Assembly: GCA_021325095.1 (NCBI GenBank)
Contig: JAJPHV010000153.1
Location: forward strand, 1-64,000
DNA: 64,000 nucleotides
Reading direction: 5' to 3'
DNA from: Chloroflexota bacterium
Lineage (GTDB): Bacteria > Chloroflexota > Anaerolineae > Aggregatilineales > UBA2796
Position 1 is the stretch's first letter. Each line of letters opens with the position of its first letter. The notes below the pieces were generated by a model, which saw nothing but the letters and a program-made list of their open reading frames with translations, had not been told where the DNA came from and made no database searches. Of this stretch, positions 34,659-43,919 are shown piece after piece. A program made the position numbers and the translations under genes.

Positions 34659-35807
34659 GTGACTGCCCAGCAGACATTTCGTAATACGTTAGTCGTGGTG
34701 GCGACTCTGGCAGCCGTATACGCGCTTTATGCCAGCATTCGCATTCTGGTTGTGCTGCTCGTTGCCATCATCGTGGCATCGGCAGTCCGGCCCAGCATTC
34801 TGTGGTTGCGCAAGCGGCGTATCTCGGAGGGCCTGGCAATCCTACTCGCCTACGGTGCTATCGCCATTGGCATTTTCACTCTGGCGGTGGCGGTGGTGCC
34901 ACCCGCTGCCAGTCAGTTTGCGGGGTATATCGAGGATGACGGGGGGCTGGCCGAACGGCTGATCAGTGCGCAAAGCTGGATTCAGAACGCCATCTACGAG
35001 CGGACAGGCGCGACGATCAGCCTGCTTGAGCCTGATGGCATCCGCGTGACGGTGGAGAAAGTCATCGGCGAGATCAAGAACAGCGTGCCGGCGATGGCCG
35101 GGGAGTTTGGTGGACTGCTCGGCGATTTTGTGCTGGTATTCGTGATCGGCGTGTACTGGCTGACGTCGCGTGATCAGGCTGTCGATTTTATCCTCGGTCT
35201 ATTTTCGATTGGGCGGCGTGCTGAAATCAACGAGATGTTCCGCGAGATCGAGAACTCGCTGGGCGCCTACGTGCGCGGCATTGTCCTGGTTTGTGTGTTT
35301 GTCGGTGTAGCGAACTTTATCCTTCTCAGCCTGGGCGGCGTGCCGAATGCGATCACACTTGGCTTCATTGTCGGGATCACGACGGCGCTGCCCCTCATTG
35401 GCGGCTATATCGGCGCCGCGACGGCTGTCCTGCTGGCTTTGTTCAGCTCGCCTGTTCATGCCTTGATCGCCTTCGGCAGTTTTGTTCTGGTGCAGCAGGT
35501 AGAGAACCACTACCTGACTCCGCGCGTTATGTCGCGCAGCGTGGGGCTGAACCCGATCCTGATCATCGTCGTACTGTTTATCGGGTTCGCAGTGGGCGGC
35601 GTGATCGGGGCGCTGATCTCCGTACCGATTGCAGGGACGATAGTGATCCTGCTCAGGCATCTGGTGATCGAGCCGCGTAAGGCCGAGTCCAAACCGCAGG
35701 TCGTGGATGGCGGCATTCTGCTGCCCTCCACCAGAGAGCCGATCAGTGAAGCCAACAAGCCCGTCATTGTGACGCCGGAGACAGCGCACAACACGAATCC
35801 GAGTTAG
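34659..35807 (+). CDS. AI-2E family transporter
   Basis: 382-residue polytopic membrane protein of the AI-2E/PerM family. N-terminal helices (VVATLAAVYALYASIRILVV) precede the family core with LPLIGGYIGAATAVLLALF, and LVQQVENHYLTPRVMSRSVG, the most conserved stretch. The hydrophilic loop around residues 85-150 is typical. Members export signalling molecules or act as Na+/H+ antiporters; the substrate is unknown. GTG start after ggaggata. A strong terminator follows at 35816. Confidence 0.9.
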   Translation: MTAQQTFRNTLVVVATLAAVYALYASIRILVVLLVAIIVASAVRPSILWLRKRRISEGLAILLAYGAIAIGIFTLAVAVVPPAASQFAGYIEDDGGLAERLISAQSWIQNAIYERTGATISLLEPDGIRVTVEKVIGEIKNSVPAMAGEFGGLLGDFVLVFVIGVYWLTSRDQAVDFILGLFSIGRRAEINEMFREIENSLGAYVRGIVLVCVFVGVANFILLSLGGVPNAITLGFIVGITTALPLIGGYIGAATAVLLALFSSPVHALIAFGSFVLVQQVENHYLTPRVMSRSVGLNPILIIVVLFIGFAVGGVIGALISVPIAGTIVILLRHLVIEPRKAESKPQVVDGGILLPSTREPISEANKPVIVTPETAHNTNPS

Positions 35808-35815
35808 GTTGTTCG

Positions 35816-35854
35816 CCTCGCCCCGACTCCAGTTGGAGGAGAGTCGGGGCGAGG
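35816..35854. terminator. Bidirectional terminator, 14-bp perfect stem
   Basis: cctcgccccgactc (35816-35829) pairs perfectly with gagtcggggcgagg (35841-35854) around an 11-base loop. It lies between the convergent AI-2E and rhamnosidase genes. No T-tract on either side. Confidence 0.7.
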
Positions 35855-35883
35855 TCAAAGAGACGCGCGGCTTGGGGCGAATA

Positions 35884-38631
35884 TTATCGGGCGACCAATC
35901 GGTGTTTGCCGGCCCCCAGCTCGTGAACCAGGCCAGCAGCGGCTTGGCCGTTCAGCGTGATCTTACGGCCTTCGGCCAGGGGCAGATAGGCCGTCGCTGT
36001 TGTGTTGGGCGGCACGACCACTGTCCAGTCGAACTTGCCATCGTCGATCTGCCACTGCGAGACTAGCTCGCCGAAGCGCGTCTTGAGTCGGCCAGTCGCC
36101 TGGGTCAACCCACCGCCTGGCTGCGGGCGCAGGATCGCATGTTTGTATCCTGGCCGCGCCGGGTCGATCTCGATCCCGGCCACAGTGTTGTACAGCCATG
36201 CACCAATCGACCCGTAGGCGTAATGGTTAAAGGAGTTCATGCCCGGATCCTGGAACCCCCGCTCCTCTGTCCAGCCATCCCACCTTTCCCAGATTGTGGT
36301 AGCGCCCTGCGTCACGGAGTAGAGCCACGACGGCCACGTTTTCTGGAGGAGCAGCGCATAGGCAACGTCCAGCCGTCCGTTGCTGCTCAGGACATGCGGT
36401 AGATAGGGCGTGCCGACGAAGCCCGTCGAGAGGTGCATGTTGCGGCGTTCAATGTCGGCCACCAGTTCGGCAACGGCGGCGGGCCGCAGCCTGGCAGGCA
36501 GCAGATCGAAATGCAGCGCCAGGACATAGGCAGTCTGGGTCGGCGTAAACAGGTTGGTGTCGAAGACTTTCGACTGGATCGGGCCGTAGTCAACTGCCCG
36601 CAGGTTGCCCCGTGAGATGCCATCCGCGTCGTCCACCATCCGCCGCATCGCTGAGGCCGGAGCCGAAAGTGTGACCTGCTTGCCGCTGCGCTTCAAGTAG
36701 CGGTTGCCAAAGGCTTTCTTAACGTCGGCAAAGAGCCTGCGATAGCGGGCTGCGTCGCGCCGCTTGCCCAGGACGGCGGCGATCTGTGCCATCAGGTGAG
36801 CATCGTAGGCCAGAAAAGCTGTGCCGATCAGGTCGCGCGGCGTATCGGCGTTGATGGACAGCCAATCGCCAAAGCCGGGCCAGCCTTCAAAATCGGGCGC
36901 GCAGCGAATGTAGCCGGGGCTGACGTTGAGAAGGTACGCCATGAACCGGCTCATGACCTCGTAGTTGGTTTCAAGGATGCGTTTGTCGCCGTAGCACAGG
37001 TAGATCGTCCAGGGGCAGATGATCGCCGCGTCGGCCCAGGCCGGACCGCCATCGTGCATTTCGTCAATGACAGCCGGCACGACAGGCGGCACAGCCCCCT
37101 GCTCATCCTGTGCATCGGCCACGTCCCGCAGCCACTTAGTCATGAACCCGGCAACATCAAAGTTGTAGGCAGCAGTCCGTACAAAGACCTGGATGTCGCC
37201 CGTCCAGCCGAGCCGTTCATCGCGCTGCGGGCAGTCCGTCGGCACATCCACGAAATTCCCTTTCTGTCCCCAAACAATGTTGTGCTGCAACTGGTTGACG
37301 AGCGGATCTGAACACTCGAACTCGCCCGTCGGCGTCATATCGGAGTGAAGCACGACGCCTGTCAGCATGTCACGGGTCACTTCGCCGGGGTAGCCCGCCA
37401 GTTCCACGTAGCGAAAGCCGTGAAAGGTGAAGTGGGGTTCCCAGGTTTCTTCGCCAGTGCCTTTGAAGGTGTAGTGATCGGTGACGCGGGCCGAGCGCAG
37501 GTTGGCGGTGTACAGCGAACCATCCGCATCCAGCACTTCCGCAAAGTGCAGTCGGACCGTTGTGCCCGCCGGCGCGCTGCCCCGCAGCCGCACACGGCCC
37601 ACCATGTTCTGGCCCAGGTCGAAGATATACCGCTTTTGCGTGAAGTTGCTCCTGTCCACCGGGTCACTGATCGGCTTCAACTCCTGGATGCGGCGCACCG
37701 TCGGCCCATTGGTGGCAACAATCGCCATGCCCAGATCGTCAAATACCTCGACGGGCAGCCAGCGCTTATCATCGAAGCCGGGCCTATCCCAACCGGGCAT
37801 TTCCAGCCGGGCATCGTAGGATTCGCCCATGAGCAGGTCGTTGTCCAGCAGCGGGCCAAACTGGAATTTCCAGGTGCGATCCGTGATGATAGTGCGCGCG
37901 CTGCCGTCGGCCAGTGTGATCTCCAACTGCGCGAAAAGCCGCGGGCGATCCGCATAATGCTGGCGATCATGCCAACTGATGTGCCCGATGGCCCAACCAT
38001 CGCCCAGGATCGCCCCGATCACGTTCTCGCCAGTCTGTAGCAGTTGGGTGACATCGTAGACCTTGTACTGAATCCGCTTCCGGTAGTCCGTCCAGCCCGG
38101 AGTGAATACATCGTCGCTGACCGGCTGGCCGTTGATCGAGCACTCGTACAGGCCAAGCGCCGTGACATACAGCCGGGCCGATTGCACCGCGCCCCGCAGT
38201 GAAAATGGCTTGCGCAGATACGGTGCAGGAATCATGCTGCGCGGCCCGCCGACGAAGGTTGCACCGATCCACTTCGCCTTCCACTCGCGGCGTTTCAGCA
38301 ACCCGATCTCGAACCAGGCGGAGTCGCTGTGGTTGGCCTTGCCCGTCTCATCCCAGACCGTCACGTTCCAGTAGACGCGCTGGCGAGAGACGAGCCGTTG
38401 CCCCTCGTAGACGACATCAATTGATTGATCGGAGGCGACCTTGCCGCTGTCCCACAGATCGGCCTTGCCATCACGCAGGCGATCCGGCTCGCTGGTAGCC
38501 AGGACACGATAGGCGATTTGCCGCGCCCCGCTGCGCTCGGTCTTCATCTGCCAGCTCAGGCGCGGCTGCGTGATGTCGATGCCCAGGGGATTGGTGCGAT
38601 ATTCGCAGGTGAGGTGTGTGATGGTGGTCAT
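35884..38631 (-). CDS. GH78 alpha-L-rhamnosidase
   Basis: 915 residues, the size of GH78 enzymes, which release terminal alpha-L-rhamnose. Domains in order: an N-terminal beta region with LTCEYRTNPLGIDITQPRLS, the carbohydrate-binding region with AILGDGWAIGHISWHD, and the (alpha/alpha)6 barrel. Catalytic-region signatures are DCPQRDERLGWTGD (acid side) and TIWERWDGWTEERGFQDPG (base side). A beta-sandwich C-terminus follows. No signal peptide is seen, so it probably acts on imported oligosaccharides. Last gene of the leftward sulfatase/oxidoreductase run; 129 bases with a repeat separate it from the isomerase gene. Confidence 0.94.
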   Translation of the reverse strand: MTTITHLTCEYRTNPLGIDITQPRLSWQMKTERSGARQIAYRVLATSEPDRLRDGKADLWDSGKVASDQSIDVVYEGQRLVSRQRVYWNVTVWDETGKANHSDSAWFEIGLLKRREWKAKWIGATFVGGPRSMIPAPYLRKPFSLRGAVQSARLYVTALGLYECSINGQPVSDDVFTPGWTDYRKRIQYKVYDVTQLLQTGENVIGAILGDGWAIGHISWHDRQHYADRPRLFAQLEITLADGSARTIITDRTWKFQFGPLLDNDLLMGESYDARLEMPGWDRPGFDDKRWLPVEVFDDLGMAIVATNGPTVRRIQELKPISDPVDRSNFTQKRYIFDLGQNMVGRVRLRGSAPAGTTVRLHFAEVLDADGSLYTANLRSARVTDHYTFKGTGEETWEPHFTFHGFRYVELAGYPGEVTRDMLTGVVLHSDMTPTGEFECSDPLVNQLQHNIVWGQKGNFVDVPTDCPQRDERLGWTGDIQVFVRTAAYNFDVAGFMTKWLRDVADAQDEQGAVPPVVPAVIDEMHDGGPAWADAAIICPWTIYLCYGDKRILETNYEVMSRFMAYLLNVSPGYIRCAPDFEGWPGFGDWLSINADTPRDLIGTAFLAYDAHLMAQIAAVLGKRRDAARYRRLFADVKKAFGNRYLKRSGKQVTLSAPASAMRRMVDDADGISRGNLRAVDYGPIQSKVFDTNLFTPTQTAYVLALHFDLLPARLRPAAVAELVADIERRNMHLSTGFVGTPYLPHVLSSNGRLDVAYALLLQKTWPSWLYSVTQGATTIWERWDGWTEERGFQDPGMNSFNHYAYGSIGAWLYNTVAGIEIDPARPGYKHAILRPQPGGGLTQATGRLKTRFGELVSQWQIDDGKFDWTVVVPPNTTATAYLPLAEGRKITLNGQAAAGLVHELGAGKHRLVAR

Positions 38632-38670
38632 AAGGTGTCCTTTTCAATGTATGAGCCTCACCGTACATCG

Positions 38671-38746
38671 GTTCCACCCTGTGAAGAGGGGAGGCCGATC
38701 AGGCTTCAAGTCCCTCTCCACAAGTGGAGAGGGATTTAGGGTGAGG
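38671..38746. repeat. Partial C-rich inverted-repeat element
   Basis: ccctctcc/ggagaggg hairpin at 38712-38733, followed by atttagggtgagg, plus a weaker left arm from 38671. It lies in the gap between the isomerase and rhamnosidase genes. Confidence 0.6.
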
Positions 38747-38760
38747 CAAATCATGTCCAA

Positions 38761-39558
38761 TTACCGTGCGCCACAGGCCTGCAAGCAGGCTTGCATGTGC
38801 CCGCGCGACTCCGCCGCAATGATGCAGCACCGTTCCAGGCTATATTGCTTTGCGCCGATGACTTCCAGATCGACGGCTCCGCTGTAGCCGTGCTCGTGCA
38901 GGACACGGATGTAGCCGAGCAGATCGATGTCGCCGCGTCCGTTGGCCTGATCTTCGGGCTTGCCGGGATTCTGCTGGCGGCCTTTGCAATCGCGGATATG
39001 GATGTGCCGCACCCGCGAAATGACTGCTGTGAGCGCCTCTACCGGATTCTCTCCGGCGCGGTGGATATGCGACGGATCCATGTCGATGCCAAAGGCCGGG
39101 CTGGTGATCGCCTTCATGACTTGCAGCGTCGTCGGCGTATTGTAGATGGCCGCGCCCACGTGGGCTTTGACGCACAACGTCACGCCGTACTTTTCGGCCA
39201 TTTTCGCAAGGTTGCCGAGCGAGTCGATGGACTGTTGCAGGCTGCCCGGCTCATCGGTCTTGCCGCCCGGCCCGCAGTTGATGACCGGGACGCCCAGTTC
39301 GGCGGCGGCCTGCATGGCCTGTTCCATGCGCCCAGGGTCCTGGCTGGGCTGCTCCAGCGCCAGCAGTTCCAGATTGTAGGTTTGCGATAACGTCTTGATG
39401 CCCGGCACAAGCTCGCGCCAGCGATCCAGCACCAGGTGTTCGCTCATGCCGTCGATGGCGGACAGTTCGATGCCGTCGTAGCCCGCCATCGCCAGCATCT
39501 TGAAGGCGGTTTCCATGTCGTAGCCGCCAAACAGCACCGAATTCGCGCCGAGTTTCAT
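38761..39558 (-). CDS. TIM-barrel sugar isomerase/epimerase (AP endonuclease 2 superfamily)
   Basis: 265 residues from the ATG at 39558, preceded by aaggag formed by the end of the upstream gene. Metal-site blocks are INCGPGGKTDEPG, LCVKAHVGAAIYN, FGIDMDPSHIHRAGENP, HIHIRDCKGR and the final DLEVIGAK. This matches the xylose-isomerase-like IolE/IolI/hydroxypyruvate-isomerase group. It lies 7 bases after a Gfo/Idh dehydrogenase; the pair is common in pathways for unusual sugars or inositols. The substrate is not assignable. Confidence 0.88.
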   Translation of the reverse strand: MKLGANSVLFGGYDMETAFKMLAMAGYDGIELSAIDGMSEHLVLDRWRELVPGIKTLSQTYNLELLALEQPSQDPGRMEQAMQAAAELGVPVINCGPGGKTDEPGSLQQSIDSLGNLAKMAEKYGVTLCVKAHVGAAIYNTPTTLQVMKAITSPAFGIDMDPSHIHRAGENPVEALTAVISRVRHIHIRDCKGRQQNPGKPEDQANGRGDIDLLGYIRVLHEHGYSGAVDLEVIGAKQYSLERCCIIAAESRGHMQACLQACGAR

Positions 39559-39565
39559 GAGGTTC

Positions 39566-40564
39566 TTACTCCTTGAGGTGGACGACGCGCTCGTTTTCAA
39601 GCGACTCAATGGCAGCGGCCAGCACTTTCTGAGCAGTCAGGGCATCCGCCGCGCACCCGTCGATGTTTTCCGGCGCGACGCCATCCGTCACCTGCTGCAA
39701 AAAGGTGTGGATACGTTCCCGGAAGGTATTCTCGAAGTTGTGAAAGCCGCCAAAGGCCGGGTCAGAATAGACGATCTTTTCCAGGTTGCCCGCCGGGTAC
39801 AGCGTTAACTCGCGCCACATATCTTCCAGCACGAAGCGCCCGCCCGTGCCCGCCACCTCGCAGCGCTCCATCGGGTGGCCGCGCTCGATGTCGTAGCTGC
39901 CCGTCAGGTGGCCGACCACGCCATTCTTGAAGCGGAAATTGAACTGCGCCGTTGACCAGATCGAGCGGCCCGGCGCTTTGGTGGCGAAGCACTGTACGGC
40001 CTCGATGTCGCCGCAGAAGTAGCGCATCACGTCCACCGTGTGCGGGTGCAGCGACTTGATGTGGTAGTAGGGCGAGCTTTCCGCCGGGTTCATGATCCAC
40101 ATGCTCATGTTGACGAAAAGCAGATGCCCCAGGCGGCCCTCGTCCAGCCACTTTTTCGCCAGCCGCGCTGCCGGGGTGAAGCGGTGGTTCAGGTTGATAC
40201 CGTAGCAGACGCCTTTACGCCGCGCGGTGGCGACCATCTCCTCGGCCTCTTCCACCACATTCGAGATCGGCTTTTCGCCCAGGACGTGGCAGCCGAACTC
40301 AAGGGCCTGCATGGTTGGCTCGTAATGGTCGCTGCCGTTTTCGTAGCCGCTGGTTGTCACGCTGCACAGATCGGGTGAAAGCGCCTTGAGCATCGACGGC
40401 ACGTCGTAGAAGGCCGGTACGCCCAGGCGACTGGCCGCTGCGTCGGCGCGTTCCCGGATGCGATCACACACGCCGACCAGCTCCGCCAGGGCGTCCCGCT
40501 TGTACATATCGGCGTGGCGATTGCCAATCGGCCCCATGCCGATGACGGCCACTCGGAGCGTCAT
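39566..40564 (-). CDS. Gfo/Idh/MocA-family oxidoreductase (copy 1)
   Basis: 332 residues. N-terminal Rossmann motif VIGMGPIGNRHADMY, the catalytic-Lys motif GEKPIS, and the family NLNHRFTPAARLAKKW stretch. NAD(P)-dependent oxidation of a sugar, inositol or sugar acid is expected. It is a clear paralogue of the gene at 41295-42287, sharing GEKPISN, GINLNHRFTPAA and SLHPHTVDVMRYF-like blocks. It overlaps the sulfotransferase-like gene by 4 bases. Confidence 0.92.
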   Translation of the reverse strand: MTLRVAVIGMGPIGNRHADMYKRDALAELVGVCDRIRERADAAASRLGVPAFYDVPSMLKALSPDLCSVTTSGYENGSDHYEPTMQALEFGCHVLGEKPISNVVEEAEEMVATARRKGVCYGINLNHRFTPAARLAKKWLDEGRLGHLLFVNMSMWIMNPAESSPYYHIKSLHPHTVDVMRYFCGDIEAVQCFATKAPGRSIWSTAQFNFRFKNGVVGHLTGSYDIERGHPMERCEVAGTGGRFVLEDMWRELTLYPAGNLEKIVYSDPAFGGFHNFENTFRERIHTFLQQVTDGVAPENIDGCAADALTAQKVLAAAIESLENERVVHLKE

Positions 40565-41292
40565 GTGGCCTCCGGTATCTCGTAGCCGTACTCACGCATC
40601 ATCGGTTCCAGGAAGTCGAAATAGTTCACGCCGGTATCGTGCTTCCAGCGGCCCACCGAATCCGGGCGGACGATGATGCGAGCCAGCGGAAAGCCGAGGA
40701 ATGCTTCCAGCCTTTTCAGGGTTTCTTCCTGTTTCAGCACAAAGTCCTCAAAGCGCACTTCGATCCACTTCGCCGGGCGCGGCACGGCCTTCACGATGTC
40801 GTACTGGTACTTCCAGGAGATGGCGCGGCGCAGGCGGATGTCGTCGGTTCTAGGGTATTCCACGCCGAAGTCGGACAGGTCATCGGTCAGGTGGCGTCCC
40901 AGGATGCAGTCGCGCGGGTTACGTACCCAGAAGATGTAGTGAATGTCGGGGTAAAGCCGCACCAGCCAGGGGTAAATCAGCGTCGTTTCCGGGATTTTCC
41001 AGCCCCGGTGTTCGGAGGTGTCGTTGAGCACCGACTTGAGATACCGATGCAGCAGGTCGATGAATTCTGCCGGGATGTCCATCGCCTTCACGGCGCTGAA
41101 ATCCCAGTTCAGCCCGCCCTGCCAGCGCACATAGCGGGCAAAAACGCGGCAAGCCTCGTACATCGCTTCGGGAGGCAGCAGGTCACCCGAAGCATTGATC
41201 GGGTCGCCCATGTAGACGTTGCTGGTGTACAGTGTGTGCGAGATAGCGCGGGTCCCGGAGTGCCCGCGCCCGATGACCGTGATGAGTGACAT
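40561..41292 (-). CDS. Sulfotransferase-like protein
   Basis: 243 residues with a P-loop-like 5'-phosphosulfate loop GRGHSGTRAISHTLY at the N-terminus and a 3'-phosphate block IFWVRNPRDCILGRHL in the middle; RFEDFVLKQEETLKRLEAFL matches the conserved helix before the C-terminal GRWKHD element. These are features of PAPS-dependent sulfotransferases. The gene sits tightly between two dehydrogenases (4-base overlap, 2-base gap) downstream of a sulfatase-family gene. A sulfate-adding enzyme in a degradative operon is unusual, so another transfer role is possible. Confidence 0.72.
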   Translation of the reverse strand: MSLITVIGRGHSGTRAISHTLYTSNVYMGDPINASGDLLPPEAMYEACRVFARYVRWQGGLNWDFSAVKAMDIPAEFIDLLHRYLKSVLNDTSEHRGWKIPETTLIYPWLVRLYPDIHYIFWVRNPRDCILGRHLTDDLSDFGVEYPRTDDIRLRRAISWKYQYDIVKAVPRPAKWIEVRFEDFVLKQEETLKRLEAFLGFPLARIIVRPDSVGRWKHDTGVNYFDFLEPMMREYGYEIPEAT

Positions 41293-41294
41293 GG

Positions 41295-42287
41295 CTACAA
41301 TTCAACTACTTTCCCCGTCTCCCAGGATTCAATCGCTGCCTCGATGATCATCTGTACCTTGAGGGCGTCCTCGCCCGAAGCGTCGATCTCTTCGGGGCGA
41401 ACACCCTGCTTGTTCTGCTCGATCCACCGCCCAATGCGGCTGTCAAACGTCTCCGGGAAGCTCTTCATGCCGCCCAGGTAATCGTAGCGCTCGATCTCTT
41501 TGGAAAAGCGCGGGTAGAATTCCAGATGCTCGCAGGCGTCGCGCAGCACAAAGCGCGCCTCGGAGCCGACGACTTCCAGCGTTTCCAGCCCATACGTCCC
41601 GCCTGCGTCGTAGCTGCCCGTCAGGTGGCCGATGATGCCGTTCTCGTACAGCAAATTAACCTGCACGTTCGACCAGATCGCGCGTCCTTTGCCCTTCTTG
41701 AAGAACGCCTGCACTTTTTTGACTTCCGAGCGCGCGAAGTACCGCATCACGTCCAGCGAATGCGGGTGCAGCGCCCGCATGTGAAAATGGGGGGCGCTCT
41801 CGTTCGGGTTGTTGATCCACATCGTCATATTGATGATGTTGATCTCGCCCAGGCGTCCGCTCTCAACCCATTCTTTCGCGTAGAGCGCCGCTGGCGTGAA
41901 GCGGTGATTCAGGTTGATGCCGTAGCGCAGATTTTTCTCCTTTGCCAGCGCCACCATCTCCTTTGCCTTGTTGATGTCGTTGGAGATGGGTTTCTCGCCG
42001 AGGACGGGAATTCCTGCCCGCAGAAGCTGCATGGTTGGCTCGTAATGGTCGCCGCCGTTCTCCACCCCGGCGGTTGCCATGCTCGCCATGTCAAAGTGCA
42101 GGCCGCTGTTCAACATGTCCTGCACCGAATAAAAGCCCTGGCAGCCGAATTTCTCCGCTGCCCGATCCGAACGCTCCGGGATGATGTCGCACACGGCGAC
42201 GATCTCCGTATCGGGGTGAGCGTGATACACGCGCCCATGCACGTTGCCGATGTTGCCCATGCCGACGATGGCTACTTTTAAGCTCAT
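41295..42287 (-). CDS. Gfo/Idh/MocA-family oxidoreductase (copy 2)
   Basis: 330 residues. Rossmann motif VGMGNIGNVHGRVYH, the catalytic-Lys motif GEKPISND, and GINLNHRFTPAALYAKEW. Similar throughout to the gene at 39566-40564, so the two arose by duplication. Two dehydrogenases in one pathway often catalyse oxidation and later reduction of the same ring at different carbons. It follows the sulfatase gene after a 105-base gap holding a repeat element. Confidence 0.92.
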   Translation of the reverse strand: MSLKVAIVGMGNIGNVHGRVYHAHPDTEIVAVCDIIPERSDRAAEKFGCQGFYSVQDMLNSGLHFDMASMATAGVENGGDHYEPTMQLLRAGIPVLGEKPISNDINKAKEMVALAKEKNLRYGINLNHRFTPAALYAKEWVESGRLGEINIINMTMWINNPNESAPHFHMRALHPHSLDVMRYFARSEVKKVQAFFKKGKGRAIWSNVQVNLLYENGIIGHLTGSYDAGGTYGLETLEVVGSEARFVLRDACEHLEFYPRFSKEIERYDYLGGMKSFPETFDSRIGRWIEQNKQGVRPEEIDASGEDALKVQMIIEAAIESWETGKVVEL

Positions 42288-42326
42288 AATTAATTCCTGT
42301 TCGCCTATAGCCCAATCTTAAAATTT

Positions 42327-42373
42327 ACCTCACCCCCTGGCCCCCTCTCCGCTCCGCAGATAGGGGGTGAGGT
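42327..42373. repeat. Short C-rich inverted-repeat element
   Basis: 47 bases with full terminal repeats acctcacccc / ggggtgaggt but only one internal arm. It is an internally deleted form of the ~100-base element. It lies within the leftward operon between the sulfatase and dehydrogenase genes. Confidence 0.75.
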
Positions 42374-42392
42374 TCTAGGTTCTATGATGCAG

Positions 42393-43802
42393 CTATGCCC
42401 GCGACTCGGCTTGCAATCGCGCTGCCTGGTTCGGGTCGCCGATGTGCAGCGTATCATAGGCTTGCTGCGAAGTCTTGAAGGAACCGACGCCAGGGTGTCC
42501 GTGCCAGTCGCCCTGGGTCAGCATCGGGTTTTGCAGACCCGTCTCTTTCTCCCGTTTGGCGATCCACGCCTCCATGCAGCTTCTCAAATGGGCGACCACA
42601 TCGGGGCGCTGTTCGGCCAGGTTGCAGTTCTCCTGCGGGTCTTCTACCAGGTTGTAGAGTTCGATTTCCGGCTTGAAGTGGAAATCCGGCTCCAGCGCGA
42701 TCATCAACTTCCATTCGGGTGTGCGCCAGCCGTGCTTGCGCATCCAGGTGCATTCGGTGATGTAGAAACTGCTGTCGTGGGAGGCCACCTCGCCGCGTAT
42801 CATGGGCAGCAGACTGTGCCCATCAAAGCGCAGATCGGACGGCCACTGTACCTCCTCCGGCGTGAACCCGGCCAGTTCGAGCAGCGTTGGCATCAGGTCT
42901 TTGTGCTGGTTGTAGCCTTTCACCCGGATTCCCTTCGGTAGTTTGGCCGGGTAGCGAATGATGAGCGGCACGTGCAGCACGTTGTCGTACATGCCGTGAT
43001 GGTCGAACCAGCATTCGTGTTCGTACAGTGTTTCGCCGTGATCGCCGTTGAGCACCACGATGGTGTCTTCGAGGATGCCGAGCGCCGCCAGCGCCGTGAA
43101 GATGGACTGGATGCAGGCGTCCATGTAGGCCACTGCGCCGTCGTATTGGGCGATCACGTAGTCCTTGTCGCTGATACCAGGCGGCATCCATGAGGCAAAG
43201 AAATCGCGGAAAGGCTTAAAACTCATCACGGCATCCATCGACCGGTTGGCCGGGTCGGATTCATTGCCGTGATAAAACATGCGCTCGAAGGGTTCCGGCG
43301 GCAGGTAGGGCGCGTGCGGGTCCATGTGGCGCAGCATCATGAAGAAGGGCCGACCCTCTTTGACCAGCCGATCCAGTTCGGGGATCGCCACCTCATTGAG
43401 TTTCTGGGCTTTGGGGCTGCGGCCCTCATTCCAGCTTCCCCAACCGGGGTAGTCCAGGTACGTGTCAAAACCCCGCGAACTGGGGTTTCCTGTGAAGCCA
43501 ACACAGGTGGTGCTGTAGCCAAAGTCGCGCATGACTTCGGCCATCGTCTTGACTTCGGGCCGCAGCCCACCCTGGTGTCGCAGCGCGACGACCTGCGTCC
43601 CGAAGCAGTCCATCCCGGTCAGCATGGAGGCGTAGGCCGAGGTGGTGGGGATGTGCGCGCTGTAGGTGTTCTCAAACAGGACACCCTCGGTGGCGAAGTG
43701 CGCGATGTGGGGCGTCGTCAGGCGGGAATAGCCGTAACAACTCATGTGGTCAGCGCGCAGGGAGTCAACGGCAATCAGCAAAATATTGGGTCTTTTATCC
43801 AC
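42393..43802 (-). CDS. Sulfatase-family hydrolase lacking the CxPxR formylglycine signature
   Basis: 469 residues of the alkaline-phosphatase/sulfatase superfamily. N-terminal metal site ILLIAVDSLRADHMSCYGY, HMDPHAPYLPP, the second metal block VVLNGDHGETLYEHECWFDH and VPLIIRYP are all family-typical. The nucleophile segment reads HIPTTSAYASMLTG, so the Cys/Ser that would become formylglycine is replaced by Thr (residue 53 or 54). It may be a phosphodiesterase/phosphomonoesterase or a non-canonical sulfatase. No signal peptide. First gene of the leftward operon, under the divergent LacI-type operator. Confidence 0.85.
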   Translation of the reverse strand: MDKRPNILLIAVDSLRADHMSCYGYSRLTTPHIAHFATEGVLFENTYSAHIPTTSAYASMLTGMDCFGTQVVALRHQGGLRPEVKTMAEVMRDFGYSTTCVGFTGNPSSRGFDTYLDYPGWGSWNEGRSPKAQKLNEVAIPELDRLVKEGRPFFMMLRHMDPHAPYLPPEPFERMFYHGNESDPANRSMDAVMSFKPFRDFFASWMPPGISDKDYVIAQYDGAVAYMDACIQSIFTALAALGILEDTIVVLNGDHGETLYEHECWFDHHGMYDNVLHVPLIIRYPAKLPKGIRVKGYNQHKDLMPTLLELAGFTPEEVQWPSDLRFDGHSLLPMIRGEVASHDSSFYITECTWMRKHGWRTPEWKLMIALEPDFHFKPEIELYNLVEDPQENCNLAEQRPDVVAHLRSCMEAWIAKREKETGLQNPMLTQGDWHGHPGVGSFKTSQQAYDTLHIGDPNQAARLQAESRA

Positions 43803-43878
43803 TGTCCCAAATCCTCTTTAAGTAGTTTAGAGTGCGCAGCGATTTCTCCAGCCATGCAGCCTGGTAGCACGGCGCTGG

Positions 43879-43908
43879 ATTATAATACTGACAAACTCAT
43901 CAACGCAA
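43879..43908 (-). promoter_or_regulatory. Leftward promoter of the sulfatase operon
   Basis: On the minus strand TTGCGT (43908-43903), 18-base spacer, TATAAT (43884-43879). The -35 lies inside operator 1, so a bound repressor would block it. Confidence 0.6.
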
Positions 43909-43919
43909 ACGCTTGCGTT
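43902..43919. promoter_or_regulatory. LacI-type operator 1
   Basis: aacgcaaacgcttgcgtt, a near-palindrome of the LacI/CcpA type with central cg. It overlaps the -35 hexamers of both divergent promoters. It is the exact reverse complement of operator 2, with centres 43 bases apart, about four helical turns. Confidence 0.85.
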
